Source: Acidobacteriota bacterium (lineage in GTDB: Bacteria > Acidobacteriota > UBA4820 > DSQY01). Taken from it: a stretch of DNA of 56,398 nucleotides. This document shows positions 18,169-25,373 of this stretch, in pieces. The notes under the pieces were generated by a model. It saw only the letters and a list, made by a program, of their open reading frames with translations. It was not told the origin of the DNA and did no database searches. The position numbers and the translations under genes were made by a program. The DNA lies in contig JAJYCJ010000009.1 in NCBI GenBank assembly GCA_021778515.1, forward strand, positions 1 to 56,398, given 5' to 3'. Within the stretch, counting starts at the first letter, position 1. Every line of letters begins with the position of its first letter.

Positions 18169-19967
18169 TCTCCCTCCCCCGCGCGTCTCTTCTCCTCGGT
18201 CTCCTGCTTCGCCCACGCCATGACCGTGCGCGCCGCGGCCTTCCCCACCGCCCGGACGAGCTGCTCCTGTGTGGCCTCCCTGACGGCGGCCGTGGTGAGG
18301 AAGGCCCTCAGCAGTTTCTTCGCGGTGATGGGGCCGATCCCCGGAACGGCGAGCAGCGGTGAGGCCATCCGTGCCTTCGATCGGCGGCGACGATGCGCGG
18401 CGATGGCAAAACGGTGGGCCTCGTCCCGGATCTGCTGCAGGAGGTGGAGCGCGGGCGACTCCTTGGGAAGCATCACGGGGGCGGGATCGTGGGGCCGGAA
18501 GAGCCACTCCTCGCGCTTGGCCAGTCCCGCCATGGGCGGGGGGTCCGGCAGAAGCCGGACCAGCGCGGCGTGCGCCGCGTTGACCTGGCCGGGGCCACCG
18601 TCGATGAGCACCAGGTCCGGGAGCTCGCCGCCCTCCTCCAGCAGTCGCATGTAGCGGCGCCCGACCACCTCGGCCATGGAGGCGAAATCGTCGATCCCCT
18701 CCACCGACTTGATGTTGAAGTGGCGGTAATCGGACTTCCGCATCCCTCCCTCCTCCCACACGACGCAGGAGGCCACCGTCGCCTCGCCGTGGCTGTGGGA
18801 GATATCGAAGCACTCGATACGCCTCGGCGGTCCCTCCAGGCCCAGGTTTTCCATGATGGGGTCGAGGACGGTGGCGGGGTCCACGTGGGCGTCGAACTCC
18901 AGCCTCGCGTTCTCCATGAGCGTGGCGACGAGCGCCGCCCTCTCACCCCGCTGGGGCCTCCGCACCCGGACCTTCCTCCCTTTGCGCTCGGAGAGGAACC
19001 GCTCGAGCAGGGGCAGATCCTGGAATTCGTGGGAGACCACCACCCCGTCCGGCAGCACCGACACGTTGCCGTACAGGCGGGTGAGCATGGCAGCCAGCAG
19101 ATCCTCGCCCGCAAGCTCCACCTGGTCGAAACGCCAGCGGCGCCGGTCCACCACCTTGCCGTCCACCACGACGAAGCCGTGGACCACCCAGGTCTCGCCT
19201 CCTCCGTAGAGGGCGAAGTAGTCCCAGTGTCCCTCGCCGGGTCTGGCCACCGCTTGGCGCCCGCCCAGAAATTCCGCGGCCCGTTCGAGGTCCCGATAGT
19301 GCGCGGCCTGCTCGTAGTCCTGACGCTGCGCAGCGGACAGCATGCGGCCGTGCAACTCCTCGCGCAGGTCGGCGGTCCGCCCCTCCAAAAAGAGCCTGGC
19401 CTCGTCCACTACGGCAGCGTATTGGTCGGGCGGAACCCTCCCTTTGATGCACGGGGCATAGCACTGTCCCATCTCGTAGTAGAGGCAGGGGCGGAGCCGG
19501 GAGCCGTCGAGCGGGTCCTTGCAGGTGACCACGCGGAAGTGCTCCTGGAGGATCCGCAGATTCTTCTTGGCCTGCCAGCCGGGCACGAAAGGTCCGTAGT
19601 AGAGTGCTCCGTCCTTCTCCGGCCGGCGCGTGAAGACCGCCTTGGGGTAACGGTCCTTCACCGTCAGCTTGACGTAGGGATAGGTCTTGTCGTCCTTGAG
19701 GAGCGTGTTGTAGCGGGGCTTGAACTGCTTGATGAGGTTGTTCTCGAGGAGAAAGGCCTCCCACTCGCTCGCCGTGACGATGAACTCGAGGTCCACCGCC
19801 TGCTGCCTCAAGCGGCGGATCTTGAGAGGCACCTCGGACTGGAAGTAGCTCGATACTCGTGCCCGCAGATTCTTGGCTTTGCCCACATAGAGCGGCCGCT
19901 TCTTCGCGTCTCGAAAAATATAGCATCCGGGCCGGGAGGGCGGAGGCTGAGGTGGATGATCCAGCAT
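18165..19967 (-). CDS. uvrC: UvrABC system protein C
   Basis: This 600-residue nuclease makes the 3' and 5' incisions in nucleotide excision repair. The N-terminal GIY-YIG domain is present (PGCYIFRDAKKRPLYVGKAKNLRARVSSYF). A UVR segment follows (LSAAQRQDYEQAAHYRDLE), then the RNase H-like C-terminal nuclease core (ECFDISHSHGEATVASCVVWEEG, LVLIDGGPGQVNAAH). A helix-hairpin-helix ends the protein (LLAVPGIGPITAKKLLRAF). Length is typical. A large hairpin lies directly upstream of the ribosome-binding region. Confidence 0.97.
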   Translation of the reverse strand: MLDHPPQPPPSRPGCYIFRDAKKRPLYVGKAKNLRARVSSYFQSEVPLKIRRLRQQAVDLEFIVTASEWEAFLLENNLIKQFKPRYNTLLKDDKTYPYVKLTVKDRYPKAVFTRRPEKDGALYYGPFVPGWQAKKNLRILQEHFRVVTCKDPLDGSRLRPCLYYEMGQCYAPCIKGRVPPDQYAAVVDEARLFLEGRTADLREELHGRMLSAAQRQDYEQAAHYRDLERAAEFLGGRQAVARPGEGHWDYFALYGGGETWVVHGFVVVDGKVVDRRRWRFDQVELAGEDLLAAMLTRLYGNVSVLPDGVVVSHEFQDLPLLERFLSERKGRKVRVRRPQRGERAALVATLMENARLEFDAHVDPATVLDPIMENLGLEGPPRRIECFDISHSHGEATVASCVVWEEGGMRKSDYRHFNIKSVEGIDDFASMAEVVGRRYMRLLEEGGELPDLVLIDGGPGQVNAAHAALVRLLPDPPPMAGLAKREEWLFRPHDPAPVMLPKESPALHLLQQIRDEAHRFAIAAHRRRRSKARMASPLLAVPGIGPITAKKLLRAFLTTAAVREATQEQLVRAVGKAAARTVMAWAKQETEEKRRAGEGE

Positions 19968-19978
19968 GCATCACCTGT

Positions 19979-20009
19979 GCGGGCCCGCGTGGTCGTCCCG
20001 CGGGCCTGC
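19979..20009 (-). promoter_or_regulatory. Hairpin in the uvrC leader
   Basis: Two 11-base arms (GCGGGCCCGCG and CGCGGGCCTGC) pair with one G-U wobble around a 9-base loop. On the minus strand the stem ends about ten bases before the uvrC ATG, directly next to the ribosome-binding region. It could affect translation initiation; there is no T-run, so it is unlikely to be a simple terminator. Confidence 0.4.
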
Positions 20010-20167
20010 GAAGCAGAGACAAGATGGTCCACAAACCACCAAGACACAAGGGGACAAGGAAAGCTGGGGCGGCGAATCGAAGGGAGCAAGCCAAGAGATG
20101 AGCGAGACGCGAAGGATTGGGACATGGGATCGGCACGATGGGTGGACTCGCGCCGACCATCCATCAT

Positions 20168-20492
20168 CCCAAATCCCGCGATTGAAATGCGGGTGGCTTC
20201 GGCTATGGTTCAGGTTCACGGGGGGAGACATTGTCTCTTGGACGGGGAGGGCCATGGGCTTCTCTCTCCGATTCGCAGGCAAAGCCTGACGAATCGTCGC
20301 GTTGCCCTCCGGGGTCCCGCCCCACGGGCAAAGCCCGCTGGGGCCCCACCCCACCCTTGGGGCTTCGTCCCCTGGATCAAGTCCGGGGTCGGAGGCAACC
20401 CAAATCCCTTGGCGGGTGAAGATCGCCTTCCACGGAAACTACCATCCATGAGCCTTTCGGAGCCGCTCCAATATCCAATCGCGGGATTTGGG
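20168..20492 (-). mobile_element. MITE-like repeat, copy B (long form, 325 bp)
   Basis: This copy is in the opposite orientation to A and C. Its ends are CCCAAATCCCGCGATTG (20168-20184) and CAATCGCGGGATTTGGG (20476-20492), perfect 17-bp inverted repeats. ATCAT flanks both sides as a 5-bp direct repeat. Compared with copy A it carries about 53 extra bases, including a hairpin with arms CGATTCG and CGAATCG around an AGGC-AAA-GCCT stem. It lies between uvrC and the histone H1-like gene and contains no protein-coding gene. Confidence 0.88.
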
Positions 20493-20532
20493 ATCATCTT
20501 TCGTCCTCCGTCGCGGAACGGCCGGAGGGACA

Positions 20533-20607
20533 CGAAAAAAAACGGCCCGCTTGGGGCCGCCTTTTTTCAAGAGACGGAGGTGGCCCGCCGTGAGGCGACG
20601 GGCCACC
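20533..20607 (-). terminator. Tandem hairpins ending the histone H1-like gene
   Basis: Two stems lie after the stop of the Lys/Ala-rich gene. The first has arms GGTGGCCCG and CGGGCCACC at 20579-20607. The second has CGGCCC/GGGCCG arms flanked by an A-run and a T-run (about 20535-20567), so it can work in both directions. On the minus strand the second stem is followed by a run of eight T. Confidence 0.8.
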
Positions 20608-20623
20608 ACAATGGGCCTGCCGA

Positions 20624-20887
20624 TTACTTCTTGGCGGCGGGCTTCTTGGCCACTGCCTTCTTCACGGTGGTCTTCTTGGCGGCGGCCTTGCTTGCCGTCT
20701 TCTTCGGAGCCGCCTTGGTCGTCTTCTTGACGGCGGTCTTCTTGGCGGCCGGTTTCGCCGCGGCCTTGGTAACCTTCTTGGCCGCGGGCTTCTTGGCCGC
20801 AGCCTTCTTCACAGCGGGTTTCTTCGCCGCGGGCTTCTTGGCCGCAGGCTTGGGGGTCGCCGTCTTGGTCTTGGCTTTCTCCACCAT
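20624..20887 (-). CDS. Lys/Ala-rich histone H1-like DNA-binding protein
   Basis: This 87-residue protein consists almost wholly of Lys, Ala, Pro, Thr and Val, in PAAKK / KAAAKK / KKT repeats, like the basic tails of bacterial histone H1-like and AlgP-type proteins. It has no globular domain. It should bind DNA or RNA non-specifically through charge. The ATG at 20887 is preceded by AAGGAGG at five bases, and an excellent promoter lies about 75 bases upstream. Together with tandem terminators this marks a strongly expressed single-gene unit. The repetitive codons also create DNA repeats, which are not CRISPR. Confidence 0.8.
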   Translation of the reverse strand: MVEKAKTKTATPKPAAKKPAAKKPAVKKAAAKKPAAKKVTKAAAKPAAKKTAVKKTTKAAPKKTASKAAAKKTTVKKAVAKKPAAKK

Positions 20888-20962
20888 TACGTCCTCCTTA
20901 TACAGGAACCACCACCACTTGCCCGACACCGTCCAGGATGTACCATACCTGGTGCTTGCGAT

Positions 20963-20991
20963 AATATAAGCCCAATCTTTTCCCGAGTCAA
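20963..20991 (-). promoter_or_regulatory. Strong sigma-70-type promoter of the histone H1-like gene
   Basis: On the minus strand TTGACT (20986-20991) and TATATT (20963-20968) are separated by 17 bases. The surrounding 21 kb region is unusually AT-rich for this window. The leader would be about 70 bases. Confidence 0.8.
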
Positions 20992-21087
20992 GAGGTTGTG
21001 TTGAATGATTGTGCAGCACAATAGATGGTGGATGAAACCGATGAAACAAATTTGCGGCTCACCTCTGGAATGCCCGCAGACAGGCAC

Positions 21088-21738
21088 TTAGCTGATGGAG
21101 GGTCGGCGGCCCAGCCGGTTCTCGGTACCGGCCAGGATGCGAAGGATGTTGCTTCGATGCTTCACCACGATGAGCAGCGCGAGACCCGCAACGATCCAAA
21201 ACGGCCAAGGGTTTTCCCTCACCCAGCTCGTCCCGCTCATGGCCCAGAGCAGCAGCGGGAAGGAGGCGGCCGCGAGCACCGACCCCAGGGAGACCATCCG
21301 TGTCGCGAGCACGGTGACGAAGAATATGGGCGCGCAGGCGGCCAGCACCAGCGGATGGACGGCGATCATCATGCCCGCGGTGGTCCCCACGCCCTTGCCG
21401 CCCCGGAATCCGGCAAAGACGGGATAGATGTGCCCCACGACGGAGGCCGCGCCGGCGACCGTCATGGCCGTCACCGGATCGGGAGATGCGGCGCCCAAGG
21501 AGAGGCGAGAGATCACCGCGGCAGCCAGCCAGCCCTTGCCCACATCCACCAGCGCCACGAAGAGGGCCGCCTTCCAGCCCACCACGCGCAGCACGTTGGT
21601 GCCGCCCGCGTTGCCGCTCCCGTGCTGGCGAATGTCGATGCCCTTCACCAAGCGGGACACCAGGATGCTCGTGGGGAAGGAGCCGGCCAAGTAGGAGAGG
21701 ATGATCACCGGCAGGAGCGGCAGGAGGGATCCGCTCAA
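21088..21738 (-). CDS. plsY: Glycerol-3-phosphate acyltransferase PlsY
   Basis: This 216-residue integral membrane enzyme transfers an acyl group from acyl phosphate to glycerol 3-phosphate, the first step of phospholipid synthesis. Three conserved loops are visible: SYLAGSFPTSILVSRLVKGIDIRQHGSGNAGGTNVLR, VVGHIYPVFAGFRGGKGVGTTAG, and a C-terminal VKHRSNILRILAGTENRLG. Five or more hydrophobic helices connect them. The TTG at 21738 overlaps the preceding stop as TTGA, implying coupled translation; no strong Shine-Dalgarno is present. Confidence 0.95.
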   Translation of the reverse strand: MSGSLLPLLPVIILSYLAGSFPTSILVSRLVKGIDIRQHGSGNAGGTNVLRVVGWKAALFVALVDVGKGWLAAAVISRLSLGAASPDPVTAMTVAGAASVVGHIYPVFAGFRGGKGVGTTAGMMIAVHPLVLAACAPIFFVTVLATRMVSLGSVLAAASFPLLLWAMSGTSWVRENPWPFWIVAGLALLIVVKHRSNILRILAGTENRLGRRPSIS

Positions 21739-23588
21739 GCGAGCCCCAGGACGGCGATGGCCGCCGCGCCCGGCCCGGAGTGCGCGCCGAGGACCGGCGT
21801 TGCCTCCACCACCGGCACGTCGGCGATACCGGCCAGAGCTCTGATGCGCTCGGCGTAGTAGCGCGCCACCTCGGGAGCGTCCATGTGGGCGACGGCCACC
21901 CGGAACCGCTTGTACCGGCTCCACTCCGCGCGGGCGAGGGCCACCACCTTCGCCTCGACTCGATGGTCGCCGAAGGCCGCGGCTGCGGAAAAGCTCCTGC
22001 CTTCGGCGTTGAAGGAGACCACCGGCTTGATGCCCAGCATCTTGGCCAGGAGGTTCTTTCCCGCGCTCACGCGGCCGCCTCGGTGGGCGAAGTCCAGGCT
22101 CCTGAGCGATATGAAGAGGCGGACGTGCGTCTTCAACTCCTCGAGCTTCTCCGCGATGGCCTTCCCGCTCTCGCCGGCCTCGGCCATGTCAAAGGCTTCC
22201 CTCACGAGCAGGCCCTCCGCCACGGAGACCGATCGGCTGTCCACCACGTGGACCGCTGCGCCCTTGAACTGCACAGCGGCCGCTCGGGCCGCTTCGAAGG
22301 TCCCGCTGACCGCACCGGAGAGGCAGACCACCACGATCTCCCGGCCGTGGCGCGCGGCCAGTTCGTACCCCCGCAAGAAATCGCTCACGGCGGGCTGGCT
22401 GGTCTTGGGGTGTTGGGACGAGGTCCGACATCGGTCGAGGAAGCCCGAGGGACTTATCTCGATCCTGTCCAGGAATACCTCATCCCCGAAGATCACCTTG
22501 AGCGGTACCACGGTGATCGGCTCCCTGGCGAGGAGGTCCGCCGGCAGGTCGCAGGCCGAGTCCGTCACCACCGCCACGCCCCTGGGAGCGGAGACGGCCT
22601 GGACGTGCTGAGCCTGCATGTCGTCGCACTTCCTTCGGAGGATGACGCCGAAACTGCCGGCCACCTCGTAGAGCCGGCTGGGCTCGTTGGTGTGAAGGTG
22701 GATCTTCACGACGCTGTCGCCCATGACCACCACGAGCGAGTCACCGAGGGATTGGAGTTCGGATTCGAGCAGCGAGCGCTGGACGGGAACGGGAGTCCGC
22801 ACCACGCACTCCGTGCAGTAGCGATAGGTCAGGAGCTCGGGTCCCTCGCCGTAGAGCAGGCGCACATGGGAAACGGGCGTCTCGCCATCGCCCGGCACCA
22901 CCAGGACGGCCGAGGCCCGAATGTTGCCCGTCTCGACGTATTCGGTGATCCCTTCCAGCAGGTTGATAAAGCCCGCCGCGCCAGCGTCCACGACGCCGTG
23001 GTCCTTGAGCACCTGGAGCTGGTCGGGAGTCCTCTTCAACGATTCCCTGGCCTTCGCCAGGGCGCCCTTCAACAGCTCGACGAAGTCTTCCGACTCCCTC
23101 CAGCGGGACTCGATGTGGTCGCTCCAGTCCTTGATCACCGTCAGGATGGTCCCCTCCCGGGGCCTGGCTAGGGCGGCGTACGCGGAGTGCTTGGCCCGCT
23201 CGGCCGCCTGGGCGAACTCCATGGTCGTGATGCGCGCCTTGCCCTTCAATCCGTCGGAAAGCCCTTTGAGGAATTGCGCAAGGATGGCGCCGGAATTCCC
23301 CTGGGAACCGAGTATGGCGTGGTCCGCCATGTCCCGGCTCGTCAGGTCGATGGCCCTGTCGAGTTGCTGCTTCAGCCCCTCGGCCGCCGAGCGCATGGTG
23401 AGGGACATGTTGGTCCCCGTGTCCGCATCGGGAACGGGATAGACGTTGATCTCGTTGAGGTGCTCTCGCTGCTGGTGCAGCCATTCGATGCCGGCCAGGA
23501 CCGCGCGGCGGAAGCGCCGGCCATCCAGGTAGCGAATCTGAACACGTCCGCGCCCGTCGGCGGGGGCCGTGCCATCTCTGCGGCTCAT
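21735..23588 (-). CDS. DAK2 (FakA-like) and DegV (FakB-like) fusion protein
   Basis: This 617-residue protein joins two modules usually encoded separately. Residues about 20-200 are a DhaL/DAK2 kinase domain with INVYPVPDADTGTNMSLTM and LGSQGNSGAILAQFLKG. A FakA-like middle domain follows. From about residue 355 it is a DegV fold (VAVVTDSACDLPADLL, SSQHPKTSQPAVSDF, CLSGAVSGTFEAARAA, VHVVDSRSVSVAEGLLV). FakA with FakB phosphorylates fatty acids to acyl phosphate. Its co-translation with plsY, which consumes acyl phosphate, supports that role here. GGGGAGG precedes the ATG by six bases. Confidence 0.88.
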   Translation of the reverse strand: MSRRDGTAPADGRGRVQIRYLDGRRFRRAVLAGIEWLHQQREHLNEINVYPVPDADTGTNMSLTMRSAAEGLKQQLDRAIDLTSRDMADHAILGSQGNSGAILAQFLKGLSDGLKGKARITTMEFAQAAERAKHSAYAALARPREGTILTVIKDWSDHIESRWRESEDFVELLKGALAKARESLKRTPDQLQVLKDHGVVDAGAAGFINLLEGITEYVETGNIRASAVLVVPGDGETPVSHVRLLYGEGPELLTYRYCTECVVRTPVPVQRSLLESELQSLGDSLVVVMGDSVVKIHLHTNEPSRLYEVAGSFGVILRRKCDDMQAQHVQAVSAPRGVAVVTDSACDLPADLLAREPITVVPLKVIFGDEVFLDRIEISPSGFLDRCRTSSQHPKTSQPAVSDFLRGYELAARHGREIVVVCLSGAVSGTFEAARAAAVQFKGAAVHVVDSRSVSVAEGLLVREAFDMAEAGESGKAIAEKLEELKTHVRLFISLRSLDFAHRGGRVSAGKNLLAKMLGIKPVVSFNAEGRSFSAAAAFGDHRVEAKVVALARAEWSRYKRFRVAVAHMDAPEVARYYAERIRALAGIADVPVVEATPVLGAHSGPGAAAIAVLGLA

Positions 23589-23662
23589 GGCGCCCCTCCC
23601 CTGGAGTCAGGGGATGATCCTAGCCCATTCCGCCGCGAGCGCCAAGCGGGCCACGCGGAGCT

Positions 23663-25048
23663 TCAGAAGGTCCTTTTCCAGGTCTTCTCGTGGCCCTGTC
23701 CGTCGAAGGCCGTGACGGTGACGGTCCTGTCCTTCGCATCGGCGAAGGTGAACACTCCCGAAAAACCGCCGTCCTGGCCCACGTTCACCTCCACGTCGTT
23801 CACGGTCACGAAGACGTGAGGGTTCACCTTCCCATTGATGAGGACGCCGTCTCCGACTGGCGTCGCGTCCACCGTGAGGGTCCAGTCCGGAGGAGCTGGG
23901 CCCTCGGCGGCGCGCAGCACGCGGAATCGCCGCGGCTGGCTCCAGAAGGAGGGCGAGCCGCCACTCTGCGCCCGCACCCGCCAATAGTACATGCCCTCGG
24001 GCAGCGCCGGAGGAGTGAACGAACCGCCGGTGACGGAGCGGTCCACGAGCACGCCTCTGCGGAAGAGCGGGTCCCGGGCCACCTGAAGGTTCACCGAAGC
24101 CCCGAGGAGATGTTGCCACTCGAGGGTGACCTCACCGGATCTGCCTCCATGCGATCGGAGGACCGCGCCATCCACGGGAAGCCCCATGAGGGGTGGGGTC
24201 TCCAAGGGGCGCGGACGCGTCATCCCGTTGGAGCCGCCCTCCACCGAGAGGGCTCCGCTCCGAGCATCCAGCGTCTCACTGCCTTGCTCCGCTTCCACCC
24301 GGATCACCCCGCGCCTCGCCTCCACCAGAAAACCCTCGCCGGCCGATACTCCGACGCGAGCTACGGCACCCGGGGCCGAGCGGACGCTGCCCCGGGGCAG
24401 AAGGATGAGGCCCGCGCCGTCGGCCGGGACCAGGGCCGGCGTGCGAAAGAGAACGGACCCTCTCTCGACGCGCACCTCCACGCCCGACCCAGTGGCACCG
24501 GCGGTCCAGGTGTCCAGCTTGACCTTCGACCCGGCGAGGAGCGTCAGGTCCTCCCAGTTGGGAAAGCGCACCATGGCCTCACCCGAGGCTCCCGCCTCGA
24601 TCACGTCGCCCGAGGTCAGGTAGGTGCCCTCTTGGAGCTCACCCTGGTCCGTACCATCCTGGGCGAATATCCTGACGGACCCTGCGACGGCCAGACAGTG
24701 GGCGTTTTCTCTGGGCGCGTCCAGCCCGTCCTGGATGCCCCTGAGCTTTTCCAGCGCCGCGTTCGCCTCATCAAAGGACCGGCCGTAGTCCCGCTTTTCA
24801 CTCGCCGCCGAGGCCGCGTGCAGGTGGTCCCGGGCCTCTTTCAGTTCCTCTGCCTGAGAGGGGTTCAGCTCGCGCCGGCCCAGGCGGACCGCCAGGGACC
24901 TGGCCTGTCCGATGGAGCCAGCGGCCTGCCCTCTGTAGATGTCGCGGTTTTGAACGTAGAAGTAGTAGGCCCCGCACGCGGCGATCACGACGAGCAGGGC
25001 GGCGATGCCGTAGAAGAAAAGATTGGCGGCCCGAGAGAACCTCCCCAT
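23663..25048 (-). CDS. Membrane-anchored FecR-domain protein with FN3/Ig-like modules
   Basis: This 461-residue protein has an N-terminal transmembrane anchor (ANLFFYGIAALLVVIAACGAYYFYV, residues 8-32) followed by a helical stretch to about residue 95. A FecR-like region follows (VAGSVRIFAQDGTDQGELQEGTYLTSGDVIEAGASGEAMVRFPN). Later come an FN3-like segment with PALPEGMYYWRVRAQSGG and a C-terminal Ig-like domain. It is probably exposed outside the inner membrane and may bind glycan or protein. The ATG at 25048 has GGAGG five bases upstream. It is not next to a TonB receptor or ECF sigma factor, so a classical FecR signalling role is unlikely. Confidence 0.75.
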   Translation of the reverse strand: MGRFSRAANLFFYGIAALLVVIAACGAYYFYVQNRDIYRGQAAGSIGQARSLAVRLGRRELNPSQAEELKEARDHLHAASAASEKRDYGRSFDEANAALEKLRGIQDGLDAPRENAHCLAVAGSVRIFAQDGTDQGELQEGTYLTSGDVIEAGASGEAMVRFPNWEDLTLLAGSKVKLDTWTAGATGSGVEVRVERGSVLFRTPALVPADGAGLILLPRGSVRSAPGAVARVGVSAGEGFLVEARRGVIRVEAEQGSETLDARSGALSVEGGSNGMTRPRPLETPPLMGLPVDGAVLRSHGGRSGEVTLEWQHLLGASVNLQVARDPLFRRGVLVDRSVTGGSFTPPALPEGMYYWRVRAQSGGSPSFWSQPRRFRVLRAAEGPAPPDWTLTVDATPVGDGVLINGKVNPHVFVTVNDVEVNVGQDGGFSGVFTFADAKDRTVTVTAFDGQGHEKTWKRTF

Positions 25049-25102
25049 GCCTGCCTCCACCTCGGTTCGCGCTACAGCCGCAGACTCCTTGAAGCCGGTC
25101 TG

Positions 25103-25131
25103 AGGATAGCGCATCCCCCAAGGCGTCACAA
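25103..25131 (-). promoter_or_regulatory. Candidate promoter of the FecR-domain gene
   Basis: On the minus strand TTGTGA (25126-25131) and TATCCT (25103-25108) are 17 bases apart. The leader before the ATG at 25048 would be about 48 bases. It lies in the 325-base divergent region shared with the OPT transporter. Confidence 0.5.
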
Positions 25132-25312
25132 GCGGAATGAAGGACGAGCGATGACGGTCCGGCGGCAGAGGGGACCGGCCGACGGAGAGCTGAAAAGGCA
25201 CGCCGTATGCGGCCCGCGCATCGGCCTCTGGAGAGGCCTCCTGCAGGCCGCACCAGTCTTCTCCTCCCTCCACTCCCCGCCCTCCGCCAACCGCCATCCG
25301 GCCGCGTCTGGC

Positions 25313-25341
25313 TTGAGCCTCCCGCCTCTTTACGGTAAGCT
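25313..25341 (+). promoter_or_regulatory. Candidate promoter of the OPT transporter gene
   Basis: TTGAGC (25313-25318) and TAAGCT (25336-25341) are 17 bases apart, about 26 bases before the ATG at 25374. The remaining divergent region between the two candidate promoters shows no other clear signal. Confidence 0.5.
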
Positions 25342-25373
25342 CCTCTGGTGCCGACCTTTGAGAAGGGGGATGC

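Noticed and set aside
20624-20887. Short direct repeats resembling a CRISPR array
   Set aside because: They are the Lys/Ala codon repeats of the histone H1-like gene; there are no unique spacers or cas genes.
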